Source: CAVUFH01 sp963740835 (GTDB lineage Bacteria > Actinomycetota > Acidimicrobiia > IMCC26256 > PALSA-610). From it: 64,000 nucleotides of DNA. The DNA lies in assembly GCA_963740835.1 (NCBI GenBank), contig CAVUFH010000003.1, positions 1 to 64,000 of the forward strand, given 5' to 3'. The notes under the pieces are model-generated. The model ran no database searches. It was not told where the DNA came from and worked only from the letters and a program-made list of their open reading frames with translations. The first letter of the stretch is position 1. Every line of letters begins with the position of its first letter. Shown here one piece after another: positions 29,633 through 37,567 of the stretch. The position numbers and the translations under genes were made by a program.

Positions 29633-29648
29633 GTTACAGAACTGACAC
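29633..29648 (+). promoter_or_regulatory. MtrA-type direct repeat GTTAC-N6-GACAC
   Basis: GTTAC at 29633 and GACAC at 29644, 11 bp apart, match the spacing and half-site of MtrA boxes. It lies 44 bases before a GATAAT element and 55 before a small ORF, and beyond the end of the MtrB-like gene. Weaker second half than the 31.99-kb box. Binding inferred. Confidence 0.4.
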
Positions 29649-29691
29649 CTGCGAACGCCCGTTCCGTGTCAATTCGTGGGTGAGGTTCTCC

Positions 29692-29697
29692 GATAAT
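29692..29697 (+). promoter_or_regulatory. -10 element GATAAT of a probable leaderless promoter
   Basis: GATAAT ends six bases before the GTG at 29703, so transcription would begin at or next to the start codon. No convincing -35 is seen, consistent with activation from the upstream box. Confidence 0.35.
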
Positions 29698-29702
29698 GGG
29701 AC

Positions 29703-29894
29703 GTGCTCCTCGAAGGCTTCGCCCGCGTGCTCGCGGCTGACGAGGCGGCCGCGTTCCCACCGTGGGTACTGATCGCGCTCGCGATTCCGATCGCCATCTC
29801 GGGCGTCGAGGCTACCTTGAGCGTGAGAAGTCGCCGGCGGCAGACGCGTCAGCAGGCACAGGCGCCTCCGGCGCGGCGGGAAGCGAAAAAGTGA
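29703..29894 (+). CDS. Possible small single-helix membrane protein (leaderless)
   Basis: 63 residues: one hydrophobic helix (WVLIALAIPIAISGVEA) flanked by an acidic N-terminus and a strongly basic tail (RSRRRQTRQQ), the topology of small inner-membrane proteins. Its 3' 83 bases overlap the end of the kinase gene on the opposite strand, so the frame could be a shadow. The promoter-like GATAAT and MtrA-type repeat just upstream are what raise it above noise. Confidence 0.3.
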   Translation: MLLEGFARVLAADEAAAFPPWVLIALAIPIAISGVEATLSVRSRRRQTRQQAQAPPARREAKK

Positions 29895-31236
29895 AGACCG
29901 CACCCTGCTGACCGGGATTCGCAACGTGCACGTCACCGCCAAGTGCTCGAGCGTGCTCAAGCGCGATCGCAAGGCCGAGGCCCGAACCGGGTTGTGATCG
30001 TCCGGCGTCCGCCTTATAGAACCGTTCGAAGATTCGATCGGCGTCGGCGCGTGAAACGCCCGTGCCGTCGTCGATGACGTCGATCTCGACTATGGGACCG
30101 TTCCGGTGGGCGTCAACGCTGACGCGCCCGCCACCGTGGATGACCGCGTTGTCCACGAGGTTCACCATGACACGCTTGAACCGAGCGCGGTCGGCCAAGA
30201 CGCGCAAGCCCGGTTCGACACGACGTGCGATCGTGCCGGACTCGTTCCGGCCGTCGAGCACCGCGGCCAGTGCAAGCTCGACCCAAAGCGGCTCGAGATG
30301 CACCGGGCCACCGCCGGCGTCCAACCGAGCGAGCTCGAGCAGTTCGAGAACCAAACCTTGGAGCCGCCGGACGTCGCCGATCAGAAGCTCGGCCGGTCTC
30401 CGGACATCATCGGGAAGCTGCGTGATCCGCTCGGCAAGCAACGCCGATGCCGAGCTGAGCGCAGTCAACGGCGTCCGAAGCTCGTGGGCGACGTCCGAGG
30501 TGAACCGGCGTTCGCGTTCAGCCGCGTTCGACAGCTCGGCGATCTTCACCTCGAGCGCGTGCGCGAGCTGGTTGTACGACTCGACCCACAGTTCGAACTC
30601 GTCGTCGACGCCGGGGCGTACGTCGTCACCCAGGAGACCGATCGCGAGTGATTGCGCGTTGCGTGCAGCCTCGCGAACCGGTCGCAGCACGCGCCGCGCG
30701 ACGAAGGCACAGATCGCACTCGCTATGACGACCGTCAGCAGCCAGGCGATCAGCAGGACGTTCCGGAATTGGGAGATGCTCGCCTGCATGTCGGCCATCG
30801 AGAAGAACGAATAGAGACGGGTTCCGGGGTCGTCGCCGGTGCGGGCGATCACGAGCGTTCGATGCCCGGCAACCGTCGTCACCACAGAGCCGTCTGCCGC
30901 TCCGGGCTTACGCAGCGACTCGGGGACTACGTCGAGATCGAGGCTCGGCGTCGACGAATAGGGGACGTTGTCAACGATCGCGACAGCATCGAACGCGCCG
31001 CGCTGTCCGGATTCGGCGAGCGTGCGTTCGAGGGTTGCTTCGTCGACGTCGCGCGCCAGGAGCAGGCTCGTGAGCCCGGCCTTGCGCGCCGCGGAGACCT
31101 CGAACGCGTGATTCCGGTACTCACGGATGATGATGTAACTCGTGATCGCGAAGAATCCGCTCGAAAGTCCCACGATGAAGATGCACACGACGGTGAGGCG
31201 GCGCCGCAGGCGACCAGGTGAGCGCAGTCGAGTCAT
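29812..31236 (-). CDS. mtrB: MtrB-like sensor histidine kinase
   Basis: 474 residues from ATG 31236, two bases after the regulator stop; a TTG six bases upstream would overlap it. First membrane helix (VVCIFIVGLSSGFFAITSYII), a ~120-residue extracytoplasmic sensor region, a second helix (VLLIAWLLTVVIASAICAFVA), HAMP, H-box VAHELRTPL with His251, N-box NLVDNAVIHG and G-box GSGLGLAIALEHA. Resembles MtrB of Actinomycetota, which controls cell-wall and division genes; the Pro/Ala-rich tail is typical. LpqB, which usually follows mtrB, is absent here. Confidence 0.88.
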   Translation of the reverse strand: MTRLRSPGRLRRRLTVVCIFIVGLSSGFFAITSYIIIREYRNHAFEVSAARKAGLTSLLLARDVDEATLERTLAESGQRGAFDAVAIVDNVPYSSTPSLDLDVVPESLRKPGAADGSVVTTVAGHRTLVIARTGDDPGTRLYSFFSMADMQASISQFRNVLLIAWLLTVVIASAICAFVARRVLRPVREAARNAQSLAIGLLGDDVRPGVDDEFELWVESYNQLAHALEVKIAELSNAAERERRFTSDVAHELRTPLTALSSASALLAERITQLPDDVRRPAELLIGDVRRLQGLVLELLELARLDAGGGPVHLEPLWVELALAAVLDGRNESGTIARRVEPGLRVLADRARFKRVMVNLVDNAVIHGGGRVSVDAHRNGPIVEIDVIDDGTGVSRADADRIFERFYKADAGRSQPGSGLGLAIALEHARALGGDVHVANPGQQGAVFTFSLPAAPEAPVPADASAAGDFSRSR

Positions 31237-31238
31237 CG

Positions 31239-31928
31239 TCAATCCAGTCGTTCGAGTCGGTAGCCGACCCCGCGCACGGTCGAGATGAACTGCGGCTGGC
31301 GACCGTCGTCGCCGAGCTTCTGGCGGAGACGTTTCACGGCCATGTCGACGAGGCGCGAGTCGCCAAGGTAGTCGTACCCCCAGACGCGCTCCAACAGGAC
31401 CTCACGCGTGAGCACGTCACCAATATGTCGCGCGAGCTCCAGCAGCAGGCGGAACTCCATGGCCGTAAGCCCGAGCACCTCGCCGCGCAACTCGGCACGA
31501 AACGCGGTCGGATCGAGCATCAACGGGCCGACCGCGATCCGCGGCGCCGGTGCCTCGCCGTATTGGCGCCGGACGGCTGCGCGCACTCGTGCGAGTAGCT
31601 CGGCACCCTGGAACGGCTTGACGACGTAGTCGTCGGCGCCCAACTCCAGCCCCGCCACGACATCGTGGACTTCGGCCCGCGCCGTCAACATGAGAATGGG
31701 CACGTTCGACCACGCGCGGACCTGCCGGCACACCTCGAAACCGTCGATGCCCGGAAGCATGAGGTCGAGGATCAACAGGTCGAAGCCTCCGTCGTCGTGA
31801 TCGACCAGCGCGAGCGCTTCCTCGCCCGTCTCGGTTCGCACAACGTCGATGCCTGACGCCTCGAGGAGGAGCGCCGTCGACTCCCGCACGGAAGGATCGT
31901 CCTCGACGATCAACACCCTCGGCGCCAC
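31239..31928 (-). CDS. mtrA: MtrA-like OmpR-family response regulator
   Basis: 229 residues. Receiver acid pair EDD at 9-11, phospho-acceptor Asp55 in LDLMLPGIDGFEV, Lys in YVVKPF. Winged helix with LTAMEFRLLLELA and VWGYDYLGDSRLVDMAVKRLRQKL, the recognition-helix region being typical of MtrA. Transcribed with the downstream kinase gene (2-base gap). A GTTAC-N6-GTTAC box 60 bases upstream indicates autoregulation. Because MtrA-type regulators are abundant, it could be a paralogue and not the essential MtrA. Confidence 0.88.
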   Translation of the reverse strand: MAPRVLIVEDDPSVRESTALLLEASGIDVVRTETGEEALALVDHDDGGFDLLILDLMLPGIDGFEVCRQVRAWSNVPILMLTARAEVHDVVAGLELGADDYVVKPFQGAELLARVRAAVRRQYGEAPAPRIAVGPLMLDPTAFRAELRGEVLGLTAMEFRLLLELARHIGDVLTREVLLERVWGYDYLGDSRLVDMAVKRLRQKLGDDGRQPQFISTVRGVGYRLERLD

Positions 31929-31988
31929 GGACCACTCTTAGTCGATCCACGCGCATCCCGACGCGCAGTGCACACGCACACGCGAGCC

Positions 31989-32004
31989 GTTACATACGCG
32001 TTAC
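31989..32004. promoter_or_regulatory. MtrA box GTTAC-N6-GTTAC
   Basis: GTTACATACGCGTTACAT holds two GTTAC half-sites starting at 31989 and 32000, exactly 11 bp apart, 60 bases before the mtrA-like start. MtrA in mycobacteria and Streptomyces binds GTnAC-type direct repeats with this spacing. Autoregulation is the simplest reading. Confidence 0.65.
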
Positions 32005-32021
32005 ATAGCCGCCATTTCAAG

Positions 32022-32115
32022 CCTGCTGGTGCCTTCGTCGGCGGGCGATCCGACGGAATAGGCGCCACTCGACGAACGTCGCCACGAGCGAGAGCGCGAA
32101 GAGGATCGCCGTGAA
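32022..32115 (-). pseudogene. C-terminal stub of a membrane protein
   Basis: Minus-strand frame FTAILFALSLVATFVEWRLF followed by a basic RRIARRRR tail and stop. One helix with a positive-inside end, as at the end of transporter permeases. The preceding bases (YLLAQGNVI) continue in a shifted frame for about 10 codons and then nothing is recognisable. Family unknown. Confidence 0.3.
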
Positions 32116-32206
32116 CCTTGATCACGTTGCCCTGAGCCAGGAGATACGCGACGACGTCACACGGTTGCGCCGTAGATCGGGGCGTCGGCGAGCCCCTTCC
32201 CGCTCA

Positions 32207-32572
32207 TCAGACGGCAGCGAGCGCGAGGCCGGCGGCGGCGGCGAGGGCCGGGACGAGCATGCTCGCGATCGCGTTCTGGAACGCGGCGCCGAAGGCGCGC
32301 CCTTCGGCGAGGCGCACGGTCTCGTAGGTGAAGGTCGAAAAGGTCGTGTACGCGCCGCAGAGGCCGGTGCCGAGCACGATCTTCGGGTCGGATGGGAAGG
32401 CGTGGTACAGGAGGAGCCCGGTGAGGACCCCGAGGATGAACGAGCCGGTCACGTTGATGACCAAGGTGCCGCGTGGGAAGACGGTGTCGCTTCGGTCCTG
32501 GACGAAACCGTCGAGGAGGTAACGAACGGGAGCGCCCAGGGCTCCGGCAACGGCGATTCCGGCGACGAGCAT
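32207..32572 (-). CDS. crcB: Fluoride channel FluC/CrcB, second subunit
   Basis: 121 residues, four membrane helices. Signature GALGAPVRYLL, FPRGTLVINVTGSFILGVL (the conserved Asn of the fluoride track) and GLCGAYTTFSTFTYET with the TTFSTF box. FluC proteins form dual-topology dimers that let F- leave the cell. Last gene of a three-gene operon; its ATG overlaps the DUF190 stop by one base (TGATG). Two divergent crcB copies in one operon usually form a heterodimer. Confidence 0.93.
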   Translation of the reverse strand: MLVAGIAVAGALGAPVRYLLDGFVQDRSDTVFPRGTLVINVTGSFILGVLTGLLLYHAFPSDPKIVLGTGLCGAYTTFSTFTYETVRLAEGRAFGAAFQNAIASMLVPALAAAAGLALAAV

Positions 32573-32916
32573 CAGGTTTGCGCGGGCCGGCCGACGTACA
32601 TGATGACTTCGACGTCGTCGATGATGACGAGGCCTTCGGTAATGAGCTCATCGAGTTGCGGGATGAACGCGGCGATGCGTTCGGGTTCATCGACGATCAG
32701 CACGATGATGGGGAGGTCGTTCGAGAGGCTGAGTATGCGCGTGGTGTGCACGTGGTTCGACGCGCCGAAGCCCTCGATCCCCCGCACGACCGTTGCGCCG
32801 GCGAGTCCGGCCTGCTGCGCGCGGTGCACGATCTCGGTCGCGAGCGGTTTGTGGTCGTAGCGGTCCTCTTCGCCGATGAATACGGTCAAACGTCGCGCTT
32901 GTCCCTCGAGCTTCAC
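32572..32916 (-). CDS. DUF190-family protein (PII-like fold)
   Basis: 114 residues from a GTG at 32916 behind AAAGGGGAG; the frame is open 78 bases further upstream but without a site. Motifs: RRLTVFIGEEDRYDHKPLA, GLAGATVVRGIEGFGASN, LPIIVLIVDEPERIAAFIP, then DDVEVIMY. DUF190 proteins are trimeric PII-like signal proteins found beside crcB, and a role in tuning fluoride export is assumed. Sits between the two channel subunits. Confidence 0.92.
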   Translation of the reverse strand: MKLEGQARRLTVFIGEEDRYDHKPLATEIVHRAQQAGLAGATVVRGIEGFGASNHVHTTRILSLSNDLPIIVLIVDEPERIAAFIPQLDELITEGLVIIDDVEVIMYVGRPAQT

Positions 32917-32938
32917 GTCGACTCCCCTTTGGAAGTGA

Positions 32939-33373
32939 TCATCTGTATTCGCCTCCTGGTAACAGTCGCGCCAGCACGATGCCGAGGTACGCAAGTGCGA
33001 GGCCCGCGGCCACGCTCGCCAGGGTGTATCCGGCGCCCAGCACCACGTGGCCGTTCTTGATCAGCAACACCGTCTCGACGGCGAGGGTCGAGAACGTCGT
33101 GTACGAGCCGAGGAACCCGACTGCGAAAAAGGGCCGGAGATAGCGCGTCGGAGGCAGGCGCTCGATCACCAGCGTCAGGAAGAATCCGAGGACGAACACG
33201 CCGGAGAGGTTCGTCCAGAACGTCGCCCAAGGGAACCCGTCGGGCGCCACCTTGATCCACTGCGCGACCTCATAGCGCGCCGGCGCGCCCAGGGCGCCGC
33301 CGAGCGCGATCGCAATGATGATGTCGGGCTGGAATCGCTCGGGCAGCCGCGATCGACGCGGGGCCTCTCCCAC
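32939..33373 (-). CDS. crcB: Fluoride channel FluC/CrcB, first subunit
   Basis: 144 residues from GTG 33373. Motifs GGALGAPARYEV, WATFWTNLSGVFVLGFF, GFLGSYTTFSTLAVET. First gene behind the fluoride riboswitch. GTG 33373 lacks a ribosome-binding site. The same frame is open for 40 more codons, up to an ATC at 33493 that sits six bases behind a near-perfect AAAGGAGGA. Translation may therefore start at that rare codon and add a hydrophilic N-terminus, as many actinobacterial CrcB proteins have. Confidence 0.92.
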   Translation of the reverse strand: MGEAPRRSRLPERFQPDIIIAIALGGALGAPARYEVAQWIKVAPDGFPWATFWTNLSGVFVLGFFLTLVIERLPPTRYLRPFFAVGFLGSYTTFSTLAVETVLLIKNGHVVLGAGYTLASVAAGLALAYLGIVLARLLPGGEYR

Positions 33374-33545
33374 CGACGGGTCCGTGTCGGCGTGCTGTCC
33401 GTCAGCCGCTGGTCCTTGGGCTGCGAACGGCTCGACGCCAGAAGGATCGATCCGCGCGCCGCCGGGTCGGTCGGGATCTCGGTGGGTCTCGATGGCCTCC
33501 TCCTTTCGCCGCTGGACGCTGCTCGTCTGCAGGTCATCGGTTCGT

Positions 33546-33598
33546 CAGGTAGAGGCCATCAGCGCTGCCGCGCGGTCGATGGCGAGCCTCATCGCCGA
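33546..33598 (-). ncRNA. Fluoride (crcB) riboswitch aptamer
   Basis: Minus-strand RNA begins GGCGATGAGGCTCGCC, continues ATCGACCGC and closes with GCTGATGGCCTCTACC. This is the order and sequence of the crcB motif: GGnGATG...CGCC stem-loop, ACCGC pseudoknot strand, GCTGATG-CTnCTAC 3' part. It lies about 170 nt ahead of the crcB-DUF190-crcB operon and should switch it on when fluoride binds. Confidence 0.88.
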
Positions 33599-33798
33599 CG
33601 AAAAGCCTACCGTCCTGGCCCGCGCCCCTGGGCTCTGCCCACGGCAGGCCGTAGCGGGCTTCGGGAAGCTCGAGCTCGATGGCGGCGAGCCGGTTGTACT
33701 CGACGACCCGCTCACGGCGCGCCGGTGCCCCACTCTTGATCTGGCGGCATTGGCAGCGGCAACGCGCGGCGCGTGAGTGGACTGACTGACCCTGAGAG

Positions 33799-34440
33799 TC
33801 ACATGCCGAACCGCGCTCGCGCGAGGGCCTCGACCGCCTCGGCGGGGCCGCTGATTTCGACGTTGGCCACACGCTGACGACCGAAGAGGTAGAGCAACAG
33901 CTCGCCCGGCAGTCCGGTGAGGCGGGCAGTCGGGTTGCCTCGACGTGCGCGCAGGATCTGGGCTGTCCCCGCCCACTCGAGCTCGAGCCCGGCGCCGTGC
34001 AGTCGCCTTGTGAGGAACCACGGCGCGAAGCCGACGTTGCGCCACAGCGCTTCGTCCAACGCGGCGGCGTTCCTCCGTGGAACAAGACCGTTGGCTCGGC
34101 GGACATCTTCGTGGTGGACGAAGAACTCGTTGAGGTTCGCGAAGCGCCGCACCCACCCGATGCGAAAGAACCCGCGCGGCGGTCCCGATCGAATCGTCGT
34201 CAGCAGGGCGGCGTAGTCGCTCCACGCGAGTGCCTTTCTGCGTCGTTCCGCGAAGCGTTCCCACGCACCGGGCACGACCAGGCCCGGTGCAGCCTGGTAA
34301 TCGTGCTCGCGAATGACGAGGTGCGCCGCGAGATCGTGCGTCGTCCACGGCTCGAGCAGTGTTGGAGCCTCGGGGCCGAGCTCGCGCATCAGGTCGCACA
34401 ACGTTTCGCGTTCGATGGCGTCCAAGGAACGGTCAGTCAT
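33799..34440 (-). CDS. TIGR03085-type metal-binding protein (maleylpyruvate-isomerase/DinB fold)
   Basis: 213 residues from ATG 34440, where the family's usual start (ERETLCDLMRELGPEAPTLLEPW) follows; the frame is open to an ATG at 34548. Metal-type motifs WTTHDLAAHLVIRE and NEFFVHHEDVRRANG, the latter a hallmark of TIGR03085, and a C-terminal SCP2-like part (TARLTGLPGELLLYLFGR). Found in mycothiol-producing Actinomycetota; catalytic role unknown. Divergent from nhaA. Confidence 0.87.
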   Translation of the reverse strand: MTDRSLDAIERETLCDLMRELGPEAPTLLEPWTTHDLAAHLVIREHDYQAAPGLVVPGAWERFAERRRKALAWSDYAALLTTIRSGPPRGFFRIGWVRRFANLNEFFVHHEDVRRANGLVPRRNAAALDEALWRNVGFAPWFLTRRLHGAGLELEWAGTAQILRARRGNPTARLTGLPGELLLYLFGRQRVANVEISGPAEAVEALARARFGM

Positions 34441-34571
34441 CGGTAGTTCGTCTCGCAGAGGCATCCAGAATCGCAGGTCCGTGAGGTCGACGGCTGGGTA
34501 AGGTTCAGGTTGGCGTGCCGGGAAGTCTGGTCGGCGGTTCATGCCCACTGCCCGGACCGGAAAGGCCGCCG

Positions 34572-35783
34572 ATGTCGCGCCGCACCCATGTTCGTATCCC
34601 TGTCGCCGGCCGCGCGCTGTCGCCGGTCGGGAGCGAGTTCGTCTCGGTTGAGGTGCTCGGTGGCGTCCTGTTGCTCGCCGCGACCGGGGTCGCGTTGTTC
34701 TGGGCGAACGTTGCGGAACGTTCGTATGCGGACGTGTGGGGTCACGCCCTCACGATCGGGATCGGGCCATTCACGGTCTCGGAGGACCTGGGTCATTGGG
34801 TCAACGACGGCTTGATGACGGTGTTCTTCTTCGTGGTCGGTCTCGAGATCAAGCGAGAACTCGTCGCGGGGGACTTGCGGGATCGGCGAACCGCGAGCCT
34901 CCCGGTGGTTGCCGCCGTGGGCGGCATGGTCGTCCCCGCGTTGTTCTACCTCGCGCTGAACGCGGGTGGTCCCGGCCAGGACGCGTGGGCGATTCCCATC
35001 GCGACCGACATCGCGTTTGCGATCGTGGTGCTCGCGATTCTGGGCTCGAGGATTTCTCCCTCGCTGAAGCTGTTCCTGTTGACGCTGGCAATCGTGGACG
35101 ACATCGGCGCGGTTCTCGTGATCGCCGTCTTCTACTCGCAGGGCATCGGGGCCGGCTGGCTCCTGGCCGCGCTGGGCGTCGTCGCCGTCGTCGTGGTCAT
35201 GCAGCGACTCGGTCTTCGCTCGCCGTTCGCGTACATCGTCCCGGCAGCAGTGCTGTGGGTGTGTGTGTTCGAGTCCGGCGTGCATGCGACGATCGCGGGT
35301 GTCGTGCTGGGACTGCTCGTCCCGGTACAACCGGTTCGTGGGCGAGAGGTGGGCGCGGCGCTCGAGCGCACGCTGCATCCGTGGTCGAGCCTTCTGGTGG
35401 TACCGGTCTTTGCACTCGCCAATGCCGGCGTCCACCTCGATGGCGCCGTGCTTGAGCGGGCGCTCACCAGCACGATCGCGTGGGGAATCGTTGTCGCACT
35501 GGTGATCGGCAAGCCGCTCGGCATCCTCCTCGCCAGCACGCTCGCACTCCGCCTCGGAATCGGACGCCTGCCCGACGGACTGTCGCTCGCACACGTTGTC
35601 GGTGCCGGCTGCGTCGCGGGCATCGGCTTCACGGTGTCGCTGTTCGTGGCCGACTTGTCGTTCAGCGGCTCAATGCTGAGCGACGCGAAAGTCTCTGTGC
35701 TTGCCGCGTCGTTGATCAGCGCGACCTTCGGTGCGGCGTGGCTACTGACCGCGTGTGCACGGGCTCGCCGCCGCAATCCTTAG
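34572..35783 (+). CDS. nhaA: Na+/H+ antiporter NhaA
   Basis: 403 residues from ATG 34572 behind GGAAAGG. Motifs: FFFVVGLEIKREL, PIATDIAFAIVVLAILG and LAIVDDIGAVLVIAVFY with the paired Asp that carry Na+/H+ (D163/D164 in E. coli). The cytoplasmic-membrane antiporter expels sodium in exchange for protons and sets pH and salt tolerance. About 11-12 helices. Normal length for the family. The pH-sensor N-terminus is short, as in other actinobacterial NhaA. Confidence 0.94.
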   Translation: MSRRTHVRIPVAGRALSPVGSEFVSVEVLGGVLLLAATGVALFWANVAERSYADVWGHALTIGIGPFTVSEDLGHWVNDGLMTVFFFVVGLEIKRELVAGDLRDRRTASLPVVAAVGGMVVPALFYLALNAGGPGQDAWAIPIATDIAFAIVVLAILGSRISPSLKLFLLTLAIVDDIGAVLVIAVFYSQGIGAGWLLAALGVVAVVVVMQRLGLRSPFAYIVPAAVLWVCVFESGVHATIAGVVLGLLVPVQPVRGREVGAALERTLHPWSSLLVVPVFALANAGVHLDGAVLERALTSTIAWGIVVALVIGKPLGILLASTLALRLGIGRLPDGLSLAHVVGAGCVAGIGFTVSLFVADLSFSGSMLSDAKVSVLAASLISATFGAAWLLTACARARRRNP

Positions 35784-35853
35784 CGCGAGCCGGTGAGCGT
35801 GAGGATGCTCGTCGCTATCTCGGTGCGCCGGTTCGAGCATCGCTTGCTCCAAG

Positions 35854-36297
35854 CTATTCGGACGCCTCGAGGATCGCTTTGATCCGGGCAAGATCCCTGC
35901 GGTTGGCGCGGCGCATTGCCGGCATCATGAACGGTGCCAGTGCCTTGGAAAAACCGGCGGGCTCGCCACAGTTGCGAAGAGTCATACACGTCGACGTCCG
36001 ACCAGCCTCGGTCCACGTGTAGGTGGTCTCGATGGGAAATGGGCCTTGGGCGGTTCGCATCACCAGGCGCACGCCGGGAACGAAGTCGACGAACTCGTAG
36101 GTGTACTCGAGTCGCCGACCCAGGAACCGCGCGACGAAGGCGACTCGGATGCCCGCGGCGACGGGCGGCGGCGTCTTCCACTCGACGGAGTCGATGTTGG
36201 CGTACCACTCGGGCGCCTTCGACGGATCGGACGCATATGCAGCGACCGTATCGATGGGCCGGTCGATGAGGATGTCGGTCTGGACGTCAACGCGCAC
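35854..36297 (-). CDS. SRPBCC-fold protein
   Basis: 147 residues from a GTG at 36297. Starts VDVQTDILIDRPIDTVAAYA, then DPSKAPEWYANIDSVEW, GRRLEYTYEFVDFVPG and a C-terminal helix ANRRDLARIKAILEASE: the helix-grip START/polyketide-cyclase fold, which binds hydrophobic ligands. No catalytic motif. The ~45 bases encoding the terminal helix recur as a stray fragment at 54.2 kb. Upstream frame belongs to a broken MmcQ/YjbR gene. Confidence 0.78.
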   Translation of the reverse strand: MRVDVQTDILIDRPIDTVAAYASDPSKAPEWYANIDSVEWKTPPPVAAGIRVAFVARFLGRRLEYTYEFVDFVPGVRLVMRTAQGPFPIETTYTWTEAGRTSTCMTLRNCGEPAGFSKALAPFMMPAMRRANRRDLARIKAILEASE

Positions 36298-36299
36298 AG

Positions 36300-36602
36300 C
36301 TCCATCCGTTCCTGGTGTTGTCGAGTTTCCTTGACGAGGTTCTTCGGGAGCCACAGTGTGATGGGCGTCTTCGAGGATCTTGCCGATCTCGTTCCAGTCG
36401 ACCCGGTTGGCACCGGTCGTGTCGAGGTACACGCCGAGCCAGGTCGAGAAGGTTCCGCTCGCTGAGGACGCGGGCCGGAAGCATCGTTGTTGTGGTTGTG
36501 GTGGAAGTAGCAAAGAGGGCGCCGATCTCGCACGAAGAAGCAGGGCTCGCCGTGGCTCAGGCGCTCGTTCACCTCGGGCCGCGCGAGCGCGAGCCTCCGC
36601 AC
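36300..36602 (-). pseudogene. Broken MmcQ/YjbR-family protein
   Basis: N-terminal frame RRLALARPEVNERLSHGEP and FFVRDRRPLCYFHHNH is the standard start of MmcQ/YjbR (winged-helix-like DNA-binding-fold) proteins. The ~40 central residues are missing, and WLGVYLD, VDWNEIGKILEDAHHTVAP and NLVKETRQ of the C-terminus appear in two other frames. So there is an internal deletion plus at least two shifts. Ends where the SRPBCC gene begins. Clearly non-functional. Confidence 0.6.
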
Positions 36603-36672
36603 TCGGTCAATTGCGCGTTGTCCCTGCGCGCCGGAATTCGAAGCGCTTGTGATTGCGGCCTCCCTTCTCAGT

Positions 36673-37164
36673 TCAGACAGTCGAGACGTAGACGGCGAGC
36701 TTGTCGAGCGCCATCGTCCATCCCGTGGCCCCAGGGGAGTCAGCCGGTATGCCGGCGTGCGTCAGCACCATCTTCGTGCGGCCACCGACGTCTTCGAGTT
36801 CGACGCGAACCTCGGTCGTCGCGGGATGCCCTTCGGGCATGCCCATGTCCGATGGCGCGAGCACGTTGCCATGCTCGTCGGACATCGACTCGGTATAGAC
36901 GAGTCGCTCGTGCTCGACGACCTCCCGGTACTCGCCCGTGAACCACATCTGCATCGGGCCGTTCGGCGTTTGCATCGCCATGCACACCAACCGGGTGCCG
37001 CCGACCCGGACGTCCATCTGTGCGACCGGGATGGCGGCACCGTCGGGGCCGTACCACGCCTTGAAGTGTTGCGGGTGGGTCCACATGTCCCAGACGAGAT
37101 GCACCGGCGCATCGAAGGTGCGTTCGATCACCACCGCGTCCGGAGAACTGTTGCTCTCAGTCAT
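36673..37164 (-). CDS. AHSA1-type SRPBCC protein of an ArsR operon
   Basis: 163 residues from ATG 37164, which overlaps the ArsR stop (ATGA). Motifs: VVIERTFDAPVHLVWDMWTHPQHFKAWYGP, MDVRVGG, MWFTGEYREVVEHERLVYTE, and GWTMALDKLAVYV at the end, i.e. activator-of-Hsp90-homology START-fold protein. ArsR-AHSA1 pairs are very common in Actinomycetota; the SRPBCC partner binds an unknown hydrophobic ligand. Transcribed from the ArsR operator upstream. Confidence 0.88.
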   Translation of the reverse strand: MTESNSSPDAVVIERTFDAPVHLVWDMWTHPQHFKAWYGPDGAAIPVAQMDVRVGGTRLVCMAMQTPNGPMQMWFTGEYREVVEHERLVYTESMSDEHGNVLAPSDMGMPEGHPATTEVRVELEDVGGRTKMVLTHAGIPADSPGATGWTMALDKLAVYVSTV

Positions 37165-37520
37165 CGTGGTCGCTTTGCCCTTCGTTGCGGTCGGAGTTGT
37201 GCGAGGTAGTCGTCCATGCGGTCGAACCGGGCTTCCCACACGGGCCGGTACTGCTCGGCCCACGTCGAGACAGCCGCGAGGGGCGCGGCATCGAGTGCGC
37301 ACGGTCGGTATTGCGCGCGTTGACCGCGTACGACCAACCCGGCCTGTTCGAGGACCTTGATGTGCTTCGAGATCGCCGGCAGCGTCAGCTCGAACGGCTC
37401 GGCCAACTCATTGACGGTCGCCGCCCCGTCTGCGAGCCGGGCGAGGATCGCTCGCCGCGTCGAGTTCGCCAACGCCGCGAAGGTCTCGCTCAGCCGATCC
37501 TCGTCGATCACTGTCGCCAT
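37161..37520 (-). CDS. ArsR-family transcriptional repressor
   Basis: 119 residues. Helix-turn-helix: LANSTRRAILARLADGAATVNELAEPF, then ELTLPAISKHIKVLEQAGLV and the wing GQRAQYRPCAL. It lacks the ELCVCDL metal site of ArsR/SmtB, so it is probably not a metal sensor. Belongs to the subgroup that pairs with SRPBCC proteins. First gene of the operon, immediately downstream of a long palindrome. Confidence 0.92.
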   Translation of the reverse strand: MATVIDEDRLSETFAALANSTRRAILARLADGAATVNELAEPFELTLPAISKHIKVLEQAGLVVRGQRAQYRPCALDAAPLAAVSTWAEQYRPVWEARFDRMDDYLAQLRPQRRAKRPR

Positions 37521-37527
37521 GACGCCC

Positions 37528-37567
37528 GTACTTTCACGCGTAGCTAATTAACTACGCTGGAAAGTAC
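37528..37567. promoter_or_regulatory. 40-bp nested palindromic operator of the arsR operon
   Basis: Inner dyad GCGTAG-CTAATTAA-CTACGC (37538-37557) is flanked two bases out on both sides by GTACTTTC and GAAAGTAC, giving one continuous 40-bp dyad centred 27 bp before the arsR start. TAATTA at the centre could serve as the -10. The symmetry fits binding of one or two winged-helix dimers, i.e. autorepression. Confidence 0.7.

Noticed and set aside
33600..33798. Possible gene between the riboswitch and the TIGR03085 gene
   Set aside because: A minus-strand frame (RRERVVEYNRLAAIELELPE) looks protein-like but belongs to no family I recognise and has no start signal.
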